Made by a program: the position numbers and the translations under genes | NCBI GenBank assembly: GCA_002081555.1 | Contig: KV920977.1 | Location: 1 to 36,359, forward strand | Length of the DNA: 36,359 nucleotides | Direction: 5' to 3' | DNA from: Protostelium mycophagum | Lineage: Eukaryota; Evosea; Variosea; Protosteliida; Protosteliaceae | Notes under the pieces: generated by a model | The model's input: only the letters and a program-made list of their open reading frames with translations | Database searches by the model: none | What the model was told of the DNA's origin: nothing | Part shown: one piece after another, positions 11,618-22,999 of the stretch | Layout: the number at the start of each line of letters is the position of its first letter | Position numbering within the stretch: the first letter of the stretch is position 1

Positions 11618-12044
11618 TCACATCATCACATGTACTGGACGATCGCTGCTGGTTTCATCAATGAGACCGTCCCACGAGTCCGACAGAACCCTGGTATACA
11701 ATTTGCGTCACACGAGGATGTCTTTGCTGGCACTATCACCGTTCCTGCCTAAACAGATTAAAGATGCAATGTCTGTATTAATCCGCATTATTCATCATAA
11801 ATTCTCTAATTGGTCACCTAGTCTTGGGAAGGCATCCACTATTAAAAAAAAGGCAAATAATCAGCAAGAATTGGCACAAAAGGCTAAATAAAATGACAGA
11901 ATTCTACAAATGCAATGAATTTTGCCATTCAACAAAGTAATTTGCAGACTGTGATAGCATTCCCAAAATAGCCTTTTCCCTTTGCTATTTATACAACGAG
12001 CAACAAAGACAAAGAGAGGGCATGAAGTGTGTGTGTAATCTGTG
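11618..12044 (+). repeat. 427-bp direct repeat, copy A
   Basis: Matches 12189-12615 base for base at a constant offset of 571 with no indels. About nine substitutions all lie in the first ~140 bp; the last ~285 bp appear identical. In the plus frame, copy A is interrupted by TAA where copy B reads Lys, so it encodes a shortened version of the same unrecognised peptide. The sequence after the repeat (12045 on) differs from that after copy B. Confidence 0.9.
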
Positions 12045-12188
12045 TTAATCCGACTTCGCGTTTTTAAGGCGTTATGGCGTATTCGAGGAATTTTTGACTT
12101 TTTGCGGTATTTAAGGCGTATTTGTGCGGTCTTTAACGAGCATTTGTAGATAAATATGTCGAAATTTCTAGGAAACAATTCACGTGCG

Positions 12189-12615
12189 TCACATCATCAC
12201 ATGTACTGGACGATCGCTGCTGGTTTCATCAATGAGACCGTCCCACAAGTCCAACAGAACCCTGGTATACAATTTGCATCACTTGAGGATGTCTTCGCTG
12301 GCACTGTCACCATTCCTGCCAAAACAGATTAAAGATGCAATGTCTGTATTAATCCGCATTATTCATCATAAATTCTCTAATTGGTCACCTAGTCTTGGGA
12401 AGGCATCCACTATTAAAAAAAAGGCAAATAATCAGCAAGAATTGGCACAAAAGGCTAAATAAAATGACAGAATTCTACAAATGCAATGAATTTTGCCATT
12501 CAACAAAGTAATTTGCAGACTGTGATAGCATTCCCAAAATAGCCTTTTCCCTTTGCTATTTATACAACGAGCAACAAAGACAAAGAGAGGGCATGAAGTG
12601 TGTGTGTAATCTGTG
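12189..12615 (+). repeat. 427-bp direct repeat, copy B
   Basis: Second copy of the 11618-12044 unit, lying 144 bp after it. The plus-strand frame here reads through the position that is a stop in copy A and ends after PAKTD. Beyond the repeat the sequence continues into an AT-rich stretch (TATATATA near 12772). No terminal inverted repeats or target-site duplication are visible. Confidence 0.9.
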
Positions 12616-12880
12616 GCAAAGAAAACTCTTAGCTTATAATATCAGCTCATCTCTCAGCATGTATTTGGGAGTTTTGACAGAGAGAAGGTGTACCACAGGC
12701 TTGTAACTGCAATGAATGTCAAGGAATACACAGCTACAAGTGTAAGCTGGTGTCAGGCATTGATAATAATTATATATATAATTATTAGGTAATTATCTGA
12801 CCTCAAATTCAATATAAATACTTATTTATTACACTTTCAAAATGATCATTTCTGTTCTGAAATTGATTTTCAACAGGATA

Positions 12881-13030
12881 ATGTCTGACAACAAGGAAAA
12901 CAACAGCTCCTCAAGCTCTTCTACCAAAGAGGTCTCATCTTAGCACTCTGCCCACAACTCTGACCCTGAATATGAGGGGGAGGTGGATGAAGAAGTGGAT
13001 GAAGAGAGACAAGCGCCTTTTCATCCTTGA
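12881..13030 (+). pseudogene. Short acidic ORF broken by a stop
   Basis: ATG at 12881 follows an intron-like CAACAG. Twenty codons rich in Ser/Asn end in TAG (12941-12943). The same frame then continues with an acidic, protein-like stretch (SDPEYEGEVDEEVDEE) to a TGA at about 13028. One base change would join them, so this looks like a recently inactivated gene, a retained intron, or an assembly error beside the gap. No family recognised. Confidence 0.35.
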
Positions 13031-13057
13031 CGGAGGATGTACATGATTTGCAAGAGG

Positions 13058-13157
13058 NNNNNNNNNNNNNNNNNNNNNNNNNNNNNNNNNNNNNNNNNNN
13101 NNNNNNNNNNNNNNNNNNNNNNNNNNNNNNNNNNNNNNNNNNNNNNNNNNNNNNNNN
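13058..13157. other. Assembly gap (100 N)
   Basis: Exactly 100 unresolved bases, the usual placeholder for a scaffold join of unknown length. It truncates the minus-strand gene starting at 13234. Confidence 0.99.
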
Positions 13158-13234
13158 AGGTCATGTACCGGCGCAGCCATAGTGAGAGTAAAGAGGATGG
13201 CGATGATGATTATAGAGGCCATTGTGGAAGTCAT
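13158..13234 (-). CDS. N-terminus of a secreted protein, cut by the gap
   Basis: From ATG at 13234 the minus strand reads MTSTMASIIIIAILFTLTMA followed by APVHD, a textbook signal peptide with a small-residue cleavage region, and then enters the N run. The far side of the gap shows no unambiguous continuation. Mature protein unknown. Confidence 0.5.
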
Positions 13235-14258
13235 GTTGTTCTGAGCCCGTGTGGTTGTCTTAGTTTGTGGTTTGTGATAATGATAATGGTGTATCTATTT
13301 CCGTTTTCTCTTGTATACATAAATGATCACAAAGTACATCTTACAGACACTGTAATATCCATCAAGACCTAAGAATCATCTACCAACAAATTCTACTGTC
13401 GCAAGGGTGTTAATTAGGTATGTACAGGTAACAACATTTGCACATGAACATCAATCATTCTTAAATTCTCTTCTTCATACTCCAACATACAGAGTTATGG
13501 TTGGTTCTTAAATTATATTCTCTATAAATTCCAGTGGGGTGGCAACAGTATGACCATATGGTCGATCTACAGGATGCCGCGACTTGGTTGAGTTCGGCGA
13601 TTCATCGATGACGCAGGCGATTGAGATGCAGCGACCAGGGATGACTGGTCCGGGAGCCCGCTGCAAGTACTTCCTATTCTACACCGTGGGCCTGAGCATC
13701 ACCGGTGCTAAAACCGATTCGATCCTGATCAGAATTTTCATTTTCAGAATCGATTCGATTCTGAATGTGCCACTTGCAAGACTGGATTCTTCATCTATAT
13801 TTCACCCAACTTTTCATCATTGCACAGATGTAGAAGGCGGCGAGTGAATAAATTTCAAACTTGTACAGACTACGTTTCCAGTTCTTTCTCAACTCCGTTG
13901 CATTCCATGGCAGTTGTGTCTGATCTGCCGAGAGCCGTTGAGAAATTTTTAAAATTGATTTACGCGGGAAAATTTTAGTTGCCTGGAGGCGTGGTGGATC
14001 TGCAGGAGGAGGTTTCTAGAGGCCCAGAGGTTTGTCTCTAGACAATGGTCAAGGAGTATAGGCTAACAGTAAAAATGTTGTCTTATGGCACTTAGGACAG
14101 CAACAAAAGGTCACAATTATCAAGCTGGTCAAAACACAAAGAACAAGTACTGTGGTTTCAACCTTCTCAGACAAGAGTGATTTTAGAATGGGTACAAATT
14201 CGTGCCAGATCAGTTGGAAAGATGAGGTCACTGTTTCGCGAATCCGGAGTTGTATTGA
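13235..14258. other. No gene supported
   Basis: About 1 kb between the truncated secreted gene and PRP17. A plus frame (13584-13847) is open but lacks domain signal. Near 13735-13760, AGAATCGATTCGATTCT forms a near-palindrome with a related GATTCGATCCTGATC just before it. A TTTACGCGGGAAAA element lies near 13960. Confidence 0.35.
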
Positions 14259-16969
14259 TCAATCCCAGTAGTGTATTTCACCGTCCCAGCCACAGGTAGC
14301 CACCTTAGATGCTTCTACAGGGTGCCACTCTACACCGATACACACTCCTCTGTGGGCCTTGATCGTCTTCAGAATACGTGTTGTCTTCCAGTCCCAGAAC
14401 CACACTTTTCCGTCAGAGTCGCCTGACACGAGCCAACTGTGACATTCAGAGATCTCCCAGAAATTTGCCGGAAATTTCATGGAGATTTCACTACTCACTG
14501 TCCGTCAGGCGAGAAGTTGACTTGACAGGCGTAACCGGCGGTCACGTGACCTGCGAATCTCTTCTTCTTGTTTTGCCGGAATTTATCCGTGGTGCTGTAC
14601 ACGAGGATCTGGTTGTCCATAGATTGCCCGACAAATGATTCTCCATCAGGGTGAAGCGCAATAGAAGGCATGGAGTGCATGTGAGGCTCACTACAACCAG
14701 TCAAAAAAATCAAAGAATGGAATAAAATACCTGATATATTTGATGACCACGGGGATACCCCACTCCCAGACTCGGATACTCTTGTCGTCTGATGACGTCA
14801 CGAACCTCTTATTATCGTCTACAAAGGTGATGGTGTTTACAGCCCCCAAGTGTTGGTCGTACTCTTGAACAATCTTGCCAGAATTGACGTCAAACTGAGT
14901 ATTTCAGCCCGTTGTAGACGGCTATTTTTGATACGGTGACGTGTTCACGGTAATGACCATAAAGATATTTTTACACGGTAAGATACCGCAAAAGTCTCGT
15001 GTATTCACCTGCACGACTTTCTTGTTGGAACAACCCGCCAAGAAGAGATGTTGTCTGTTGGGATCTGGGTTGAATTTGACACAATATGGGATCTATGAGC
15101 AGTGAAAATGTGTCGTTGTAGATGTATAAATTCAATGTGACAGGATCTACAACGACCATGACAACTTTGCTGTACATTACGATAGATCCTTTAAAATGTT
15201 TTTTGCTGGTTTTCCGCATCAATTAGACCAGTAAAAAGGACTTTCCGCAGCTCCGCTGCAGACAAACACGACATGGCTGGTTGTAGATCATCAAAACTCA
15301 CCTTGTGATTCGAGTAAGTCCCGAGGCATTGTCCAGTTTCGGTGTCCCAGTAGTTTATATTCTTATCATAACTAGCACTGATGAATTTTCTACCGTCATT
15401 CGTGAAGCAGATGTCTCTGACGGCCTCTTGATGGCCCAGATAAGTGCGCAGACACTTCTGTTTGTTGTGGACGTCCCAGATCTAAAGAGGTTCAGTGTTT
15501 GAATTCGTTTGGTATTTTGTCAGAGTGGATGTGGAGTGGCGGCTTTGCCGCAGTAGAAAATATGAATTATAGTTTTGGAAAATTGCTCAAAAACAATATG
15601 TCATTGAGGCAATACTTCACAGTTGCAATATTTTGTTGAATTATTCATTGACAATCCAACATTCAGTGCTGAATGAGTCACCTTGACTTGTGTGTCACTA
15701 CTCGCAGATAACAGCAAGTGTCCGATCTTGGGGAAAAATCGTATTGCGTTGACACCCTTGTTGTGGCCAATCCACGAGTGTATTTTTCTCTTGGGTAAGA
15801 AACACCTACGAAGATTCAGCGAAATTTCATTTTTCCTGGAAAAAAATTCGAATTTCTCGAGAAGATTTTCGTGTGAAAACGACGTTGTCATGACGAAAAA
15901 CGATGATGTCATGGAATGATATCTCACTCGTGCTCCTTGTTTTTGATGCTGGTTGGTGGATCCACAAAAGATCTGCCGAGGTAGTCTTTGAGCTGCTCTT
16001 GTTCTCCATGAAAAATAGACCGAATTTTGAATTCTACTGGCGCAGCAGCGATCTTCACCTTCTTGCTCTGTGCTTGTAGCTGTTGTTGTTTAGCGTTGTA
16101 AAAACGGTTGTTGACGAGTATATTCACTAAAAATGAATGGTTTAATAATGAGAAATATTGATCTTCTGTAGAGGTTCTACACAATGCAAGTAAAAAATGT
16201 TCAAATTCATGATCAAGGAGAAATCACGTGATCAAAAGAACATTTTCTGAATCATGATTGGCAAGAACAGGATCACCTCTTCGATTTGTTCTTGTGTTAA
16301 GGCATTCTCTTGTAGTGATTGATTGAGCTCAATCTCCTCCTCGAATGGAGCCCAAGGCCCTCTATAATTCTCTATATCTGCTGCATCACCGTAATCTCTC
16401 TTCTTTCCTTTTGGTGGTTTAGGTGTTTGTTCCTATATCGTGCATCAATAATTAGACCTTTCCTATCGATTATCCTCTCTAAATCTGAAGAAATAGGTGG
16501 CGGAGGTTGCCTATTTACAGAAGAAAATCTGCCCCAGAATCCATTATAGATAGATGAATAATGTTCGTACCCCTTCAGGCTGCTCTGTCTTTGCCTGTTC
16601 TAACATTATTCTTCGTGAGCTCTGCACAACACCTCCATTGACCGTCGGATCCGCCGCGAGACCGGTATTATTATAAGAGTTAAACTGTTGTTGAAAGACT
16701 TGATCATTCAGAAAGTGTGCCTCTGCATGACCGGTTCTTCCAGCCGCAGTCTCCTTAGATAAAATGGGATGAGAGGGTCCAACGACAGGTGCCCACATGG
16801 CATCATATTCAGGGTTATGATATATAGCTTTTGCTGTTGGTGACTCGTATTGTTGGACGAGGTCCCTCATATGGACAGCGGGAGCAGCATTAACTTTGAC
16901 GAGCGGAAGACGAGTAGGGACAGGGACCTCCTCGCCCTCTGAATCGCTGTATTCCACCAGAAGAGACAT
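14259..16969 (-). CDS. Pre-mRNA-processing factor 17 (PRP17/CDC40), WD40 repeat
   Basis: Spliceosomal WD40 protein acting at the second catalytic step (family knowledge). Exons: 16969-16571, 16432-16277, 16126-15928, 15805-15682, 15481-15302, 15092-15009, 14894-14731, 14690-14499, 14436-14259; about 559 codons. N-terminus has [11 protein letters not shown]; then [10 protein letters not shown] (family GPW box), [18 protein letters not shown] at the first repeat, [51 protein letters not shown], and a C-terminal [11 protein letters not shown]. Full-length match to family order. The junction between exons 2 and 3 is one base out of phase with any GT-AG pair I can find. The 14731/14690 junction uses a GTTGTAG acceptor. 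The intron at 15093-15301 carries three copies of the TCTACAAC word. Confidence 0.93.
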
Positions 16970-17332
16970 GTGATAATGAAAACGATCTGTGGTTTGCGAT
17001 TTGGTTGGTCCAGAAATTTCCAGTATAAATCAGATGATTGTGGGTTTGTTAGGAATTGCAACTCTTTGAAAATATTGTGCAGGAGTTCCAAATACTTCTA
17101 AGGAGGCATCGCACCCAAAACAAGTCCAAAATACCAGAATAATTCATTGCTGTATTCATTTAATTTCCTTTTGTTAAAGAAATTCATTGTCGGGGTTATT
17201 AATACAAGAAATTGTTGTCCTCTAATGTCGTCTTCTTTCATGTTCTAAAATGGAGGTCAGCTTAGCTTTCGGAAAGAACGAGACACGAGGCGGATTAACA
17301 TTCATCACGCGGATGTCACAGAACATACGGAG
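16970..17332. promoter_or_regulatory. Shared divergent promoter, PRP17 / TRPML
   Basis: About 360 bp between the divergent starts (PRP17 ATG at 16969; channel ATG at 17333 or 17399). AT-rich from 17140 to 17215. No further gene seen. Confidence 0.5.
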
Positions 17333-17398
17333 ATGTCCGGAAGAACATTCTGCCGCGTAAGAACAGATTTGGTGTGCAGAAAGAAGACACCAGCCAAC

Positions 17399-20300
17399 AT
17401 GGCTGACCAGAGAGGACCTGGTCTGCTTGGACAGCCCACCATGATACTCACACACTCTTCGGAGGAACTTGCTGATTTCGTCACAGAAGTTCCGATCACC
17501 CAAGCAGAGAGGTTGAACATAATGTATAAGACGAGACGAAGCAAGAGTGCTGTCACGAGAAACGATATAGAGTCACCTAAGCTCTCGTTTCCAAAACAAA
17601 ACGAACTCGGTCCAAGAGATAATCGTCCCAGATCAAAGTGAGACATGCCATACAAACCAGAAAGCTCTAATGCAAATTTCCTAGGTCTAGGAGTCGCTTC
17701 GTGATGGTCTCTCCAGATCATATTCCTTCCACGAATCGGTGGGGCGACATTGATAGCGTGGCAGAGTCACAGATACAAACTCTCATGTCAGGTATTGTCA
17801 CTTTAAGAAAAGCAAAAAAGTCATCTCTTAAAAGCTCTTCTCCAGTGCCTGCGTTAGCGCACAGTGAACCTCTTGTCAATATAAAGTGACTCCACCGCAC
17901 AGTTCACCCTTGTATAGACGAATTGCAGAACTTCTCAATGTTCATCATAATCTTTCTGATTAATTATTTATAAAATAATTGAAATATTGTAGCACAACAG
18001 AGTGGAGTGAACAGAAGCACCCTCAAATCGCGTATCCATGGGCCCGAACATACTCTACATATTCAGAAGGAGGATATAGAGGAGAGTGAGGCAGAGACGG
18101 AAGATGAGTGGGACATCACAAGATCAGATGGTGAAAACGGAGTCTTAACGCGGAGTTTCACGAGGTGAGCCACTTCTTCACAAATTGATTTTTCTTTTTG
18201 GTTTAAAAGTTCAACAAAATCCAGAATCTTTTAAAAAAAATTAATAATAATAAATCTAATATTCCTGACAATAAAAATTTCGATAGAGATTTACAAATTA
18301 AATTTATTATTTCGGCATATTGTTTAAAACAACTTTAACATCATTCGGAAATAATTATTTTTGCAGGTGCTTCAGTAAGAGGAAACCCAAGATGCCACAA
18401 TCCGCGATTTTGACCGCCTCCTGGTGAGCGAAATCCCATCGAAATCTTACTGAAATTTCAGGTGGGACAAGTGGACCCTTTACGGCCGATTTCCCTGGAA
18501 AATCCTTGTTCATTTGTTGCTGATCATCTCATGCACAACCGCCATCATGTTGAACAGCAGCCAGACGACATTTGTCCTCTCCAATACCATCACCTTCTAC
18601 AGGTAGACGATTCTTTTTCCGAATGACGATCTACAACGTTGTAGAATGATCTGAAAACGACCAGAATATTCTGGCCGGATGGATTTAATCTGGAAATCGC
18701 GGCATTGTCGCCAGATAACGAATTGTGGACGCATACCATCAATGAGACGGTAGACTTCTCCAAGCACGTGGTCGACCGGGTTGGCATTTTATTTAATATT
18801 CTTTTTGATCTTTCAAGTTGAATTATTTTCCAAGTCTTTCAGAGAAATTTCAGCGAAATGGAAAAAAAATATTATTAATGATAACAGTATTATACCTGGC
18901 CGGCAGAATCCATTAATGGCGTCTTCTACAAAAACTCAAACGACTCCAATCCGAGTGAGATTTCCCCGAAATTTCGCGGTAACATGACGTCAATACTGAT
19001 CGTTCTCAGTACAGATGGAACTCGTCGTACATAGTCGCATCAGTGATTATTCCCCCCAGACAAACACGACAGTTTACGTCATAGATAGAGATAATCTCGG
19101 CCCACTACAACTCCCAGACCCGCAGGTATGACCTCATGAAATTTCACGGAAAACTCATGGTGACAGCTGCGACGATTTTTCCACAGGCTGACAGAGATGC
19201 AATTGAGATTCGTGTTGTATTCATACGAGGTGATTGAAATCTCCGTGAAATTTCTGAAGCGTTGTAGTCGCCCAAATCACCTGACAGGTTGCACAAATGG
19301 ATCTTAACTGTGAGTATTTTATTTTATTTACCTAAACTTGTATTTATTTTGAATCAGGTGAAATACGCATCAAGCAATGGAGGAATTAAACACAGTCTCG
19401 TTGTAGACTATCAAGACCACTCTCTCATTGGGATTATCCATTGGAATAAGACGAGGATTTGCTTTTTGATATTTCTGTTGGTCACGATTTGGCTGGCGCT
19501 CATTTCACAGGTATTTTATTCTTATATCTTGATTTATTATTTTTAAAAAGATTCAAGCACATATCACGCTTTGTAAAAACACTTTGAAATTTTGGCGGTT
19601 AGGAATCACGGTAACTACCGTGAGCCGACTACTACTAATGCTCCGAACATGCCAAGCACGGTCAAAATCGCGGTTATAACCGTGCGCCGGCTGCTACTAA
19701 TTGGCAAAAATCATAGTGACATCGCTGTTCGCAACACGTGTTGTAGATGGCTACGAATGCGTACGCATTCGAACATATCACTTATTGTTGTAGATCCTCG
19801 CCTTCGCATCTCTCCGAAGAGCCTACGTCATATTACAGGTCAGTCCCATAATTAAAAAGGATTAACCGAATCGCAGACTCTTAAAGAGAAATCTCACAGA
19901 GACAGCGCACAACTGTCCTCTAAAGTAATTCCTTGGACACAAGTCCCGCTCCGTATCAAACTTCGCTTCTTCAACCACTGGTTTGTGTGAGTACCCAAGT
20001 GATCCGGGTTCGATCCGACCCACCGCTCGTTTTTTTCATTTCTGATGACGCCACAGAGTCTCATTCTTGGCGTGCACACTGCTGATTACGGGTGGAATCA
20101 TTGCGGTTTTAATACTTTTCGGTGTGAAAGATGAGCATAACATTGGAGATACAGCGTTTAAACTTTGTTTTGGTGAGGACTCTTTGTCTACAACGCGATA
20201 ACAAACAGATTGACTTTTGAAGGTGCCGGAAGCCTTCTCACTTGGGCGGGATTCACTCGTTTCCTCGCCTTCGACGCGAAATACACGGTAGTTACCGTGA

Positions 20301-21335
20301 AAGTGATGGAGAATTGACGTCTGACAGGTTCTGATCTCGGCTTTGGGAAGAGGTCTTCCCAACTTGTTGAGATTCTTGGTCTCTGCGCTTCCAATCTTTT
20401 GTGGATATTGCTTCTTCGGCGTGATGTACTTTTCAGAAGACACGGTCAAGGTGGATTCTTCAACGATATTTCAAATTTTGAATTTCGGATTTCCCGCCCA
20501 AATTCTTCGAACTGTCGGTGAAAAAGGATGCTCAGTATTGATCAGTTCTCTTCGCTTGGACAAGCTGCCGTCACTCTATTTGGTGTTCAGAACGGTGATG
20601 ACATCCAAGTGACGTTCAGATCTATCGCAGCACACAACATAGTCGGGACAGTCTATTTTGTCACATTCGTCTTTATGGCCATCTATGCCATCACCAACAT
20701 CTTCATTTCGATCATGTCTGATGCGTATGACACTTCCAAGGTGAGTCCATCTCCATTCCAAGATGTCTCATCATTCTACATTATAAATTAAACATGCTTC
20801 GGATCTCAGGTTCTAAATGAGGTAGAAAGTGTGGCAAGTGGAGCAGAGTACACGTGCATACGAAGACGACCGCGATGAACAGCCCAGAACCCAACACGCT
20901 TCTCTATGGGAAGACCTCATGGCGGTTGCAGAAGACAGAGAACCCACAGGTCGCTCTTCGACTATAAACTCCGCCGTATCATCGCCACATGTCACTGTCC
21001 GAAAGTCACCAGAAGACACCAATACACCGTTGATTCCAAGTCCACCTCAGGTAGTGTTTTCAAATTTTGAATCTGGGAGTTGGCGGGAAATGACACGTGC
21101 AGATTCTGGTCACAGAAGACAAGGAGCCGTTGATCAAGATCTCCACTCCAGATGAAGACGTGAGAAGAGAAGAGATGACTCATGCTAAAACTTTCAGGTT
21201 TTGGACCAGCCGTTGATCAAGCTGAAGAGCATGATGTTGGAGCTGATGGAGAGAGAGCAGACTGCTTACAAGCAGAAAGTTCAAGAGGGTTTAGACAAAC
21301 TCATCAGAGATTTTTCACAGCAGAGACATAGATAG
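17399..21335 (+). CDS. TRPML (mucolipin-type) cation channel
   Basis: Endolysosomal Ca2+/cation channel by family. Twenty exons join in phase: 17399-17637, 17685-17791, 17993-18164, 18367-18423, 18462-18602, 18665-18779, 18888-18954, 19010-19125, 19167-19229, 19268-19309, 19358-19510, 19558-19572, 19877-19986, 20057-20172, 20223-20287, 20328-20450, 20546-20740, 20826-21050, 21103-21159, 21198-21335; about 771 aa. TM1 follows KWTLYGRFPWKI. A long lumenal domain precedes GGIKHSLVVDYQDH and TM2. S5-S6 includes LPNLLRFLVSALPIFCGYCF, and the pore contains NGDD as in animal TRPML filters. The C-tail is long, with PLIPSP, EPLIKIS and QPLIKLK at successive exons. Exon 12 is a 15-nt microexon (least certain). 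Upstream in-frame ATG 17333 is possible. First three exon joins are the weakest. Confidence 0.87.
18630..18645. repeat. Perfect 16-bp palindrome in TRPML intron
   Basis: TCTACAACGTTGTAGA, two head-to-head copies of the dispersed octamer, inside the intron 18603-18664. Its GTAG is a possible but out-of-frame acceptor; the in-frame acceptor is at 18664. Confidence 0.85.
19607..19715 (+). repeat. Two similar palindrome-led units in the 304-nt TRPML intron
   Basis: Unit 1 begins with CACGGTA-AC-TACCGTG (19607-19622) followed by a GCCGACTACTACTAAT stretch. Unit 2 has CGGTTATAACCG (19671-19682) followed by a similar GCCGGCTGCTACTAATT. Both end in CTACTAAT, resembling a branch-point sequence. Two GTTGTAGA words follow (19740, 19787). 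Confidence 0.65.
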
Positions 21336-21416
21336 ACGAAACCAAATCCATGATGGTGTCGTGTCATCTTACGATGATCATGCCCGCTAATAAAGAAGTA
21401 GTGGAAAAAACTATAT

Positions 21417-22999
21417 TCAATCACCATCATAGGGCTGCTTATCATGACCGGACATCTTCCTCTTCTTTCCGGGAGAATCGATCAGCGAGGGGTTCATGTG
21501 CGCCATGGTTGTTGCATTGTGATTGTTATTGTTGCCGTAAGAGGGCCTGTGATGCATCAAAAACTTTGTGCGATCGAGATGAGATTAGATTCTGACTCAC
21601 ATGAAACCAAAGTTGTCCATTGCTGGAGTGAGGTTGGTACTTCCTCCAGAATTCCTCCATTGAGGCGATTGATAATTGGACCAGTTATTCTCCATCTGGT
21701 GTGGCAGGATGGAGAAGAAGTTTCCTCCGTAATTATTCCCGGAAAATTGATTCATGTTCCCGGGGGCGGAGTGCAGTTGCTGTGGGAAATCTTCTCCAGG
21801 ATTAACATCACTGTAATCTCTGCCTCTCATTTCTGCGTGACTTGACTTCTGTACATGTCACGTGAACTATTTTTGGATCAATTCTCAGGCACTCACGGAA
21901 ATTTTCTGAATGGGGGGGAGTACATTAGATTCGGGGATTGCCACGGTCAGATTCTTTTTCTTCTGATTTTTTTTACCCACGGAATCTGTTAATATGGGGG
22001 AGGGGGGAGACTGTGGATTTGGCGGTGACCTTCTTATCTCCCGGCTGTATTCTAATCGATTTCAGATGGGAGTTTTCACAGTGTTCACCTTCTTCCTTCA
22101 ATTTAAACGGGGAACTGGGCTCGTGGTCTATGTCTAAAAGATGTTGAGGGAACTGAAAAGATGTCGGAGTTATAGGATAACTCAATGGGAAGTTCGGAAT
22201 CACGGGGGCGACGGAGGAATTTGGTGTCAGGCCCGTCTTTGGGTTGAAAGGGCCGCTGTTGAGGAAGGCCATGCTCATCGGAGTGAGCATGCCAGAGGGT
22301 TCTTCGCTGTACATGGGTTCTGACCCGTGTGATAGATACCCACCCGGTGGAGTCACGTGACCATTACCCCCCTCCTCTCCCTTTGTATAGTGAGAATCTC
22401 CTCTTCAAAGAATGCTCACTTGAGGATTCCACATGGTGTACATCTGTTGCATCTGGTTCTGAATTTGTGCGAGCTGTTGATGAAGCGCACCGCTGTTCGC
22501 CTCCGCCCTCGGTTGAGTCATATTCGGAAGAGTTTCTTGTTCACTTTTCAATTGTAGAGGCTTGTGATCTGTTGTTGTCAGCGTGATGCCACACATCACC
22601 AGGCTTACCACCTTGAAGCGATTGTCGTTCGCCTCGAACAATTCCGCTTGCACCGATCTCGTGGTCATCGTTGAAATGTTTGTTGCTGAATGTCCTTGTA
22701 TACTGTCTTGATTAAGTGTGTTACGAGGAATCTGGATCGGATCTCACATCTTCGTTGCTCAGCGGCTTGAACCGTTGTTCTACTTGTTCTATATGCTTTG
22801 TGAGAGTCTTTTGAAGGTCGTGAGAAGCGTATTGAAAACACTTGTTATTTAGCCCAAATACAATCAGAGCCACCTCGCAGTCACACAAAATGGACAGTTC
22901 CATGGCCTTCTTAATCAATCCGTTCTTCCTTTTTGTAAATGTAGCGGCTCTGTTCCTTTCTGAGAGGATTTTCTCTATTGAGATCTTGTTTCGCCCCAC
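21417..22999 (-). CDS. MADS-box transcription factor, MEF2-type
   Basis: Nuclear sequence-specific DNA-binding protein. Exons 22999-22725, 22685-22612, 22568-22420, 22380-22030, 21962-21897, 21848-21601, 21546-21417; about 430 aa. The MADS domain occupies residues 1-57: [44 protein letters not shown], then NNKCFQYAS. The last block and [10 protein letters not shown] follow MEF2 rather than SRF. The rest is low-complexity, rich in Asn, Gln, Pro and Ser, with a basic KKRK near the C-terminus that could be a nuclear signal. The DNA-binding region sits wholly in exon 1; later exon ends were chosen by phase and are less certain. Ends 82 bp from the convergent channel gene and shares a 433-bp promoter region with Ras. 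Confidence 0.9.

Noticed and set aside
11396-11752. Plus-strand ORF ending in direct-repeat copy A
   Set aside because: No recognisable domain; stop differs from copy B, consistent with a decayed or non-coding sequence.
13584-13847. Plus-strand ORF of 87 codons
   Set aside because: Composition follows a local GATTCGAT palindromic repeat rather than protein-like sequence.
18638-18645. GTTGTAG at 18638 as the acceptor of the TRPML intron
   Set aside because: Using it puts a TGA three codons into the exon; the AG at 18664 keeps the frame.
20003-20033. tRNA-tail-like sequence (GGGTTCGATCC plus a T run) in TRPML intron 19987-20056
   Set aside because: The would-be T stem does not pair properly and no matching acceptor or anticodon arm lies upstream; at most a decayed fragment.
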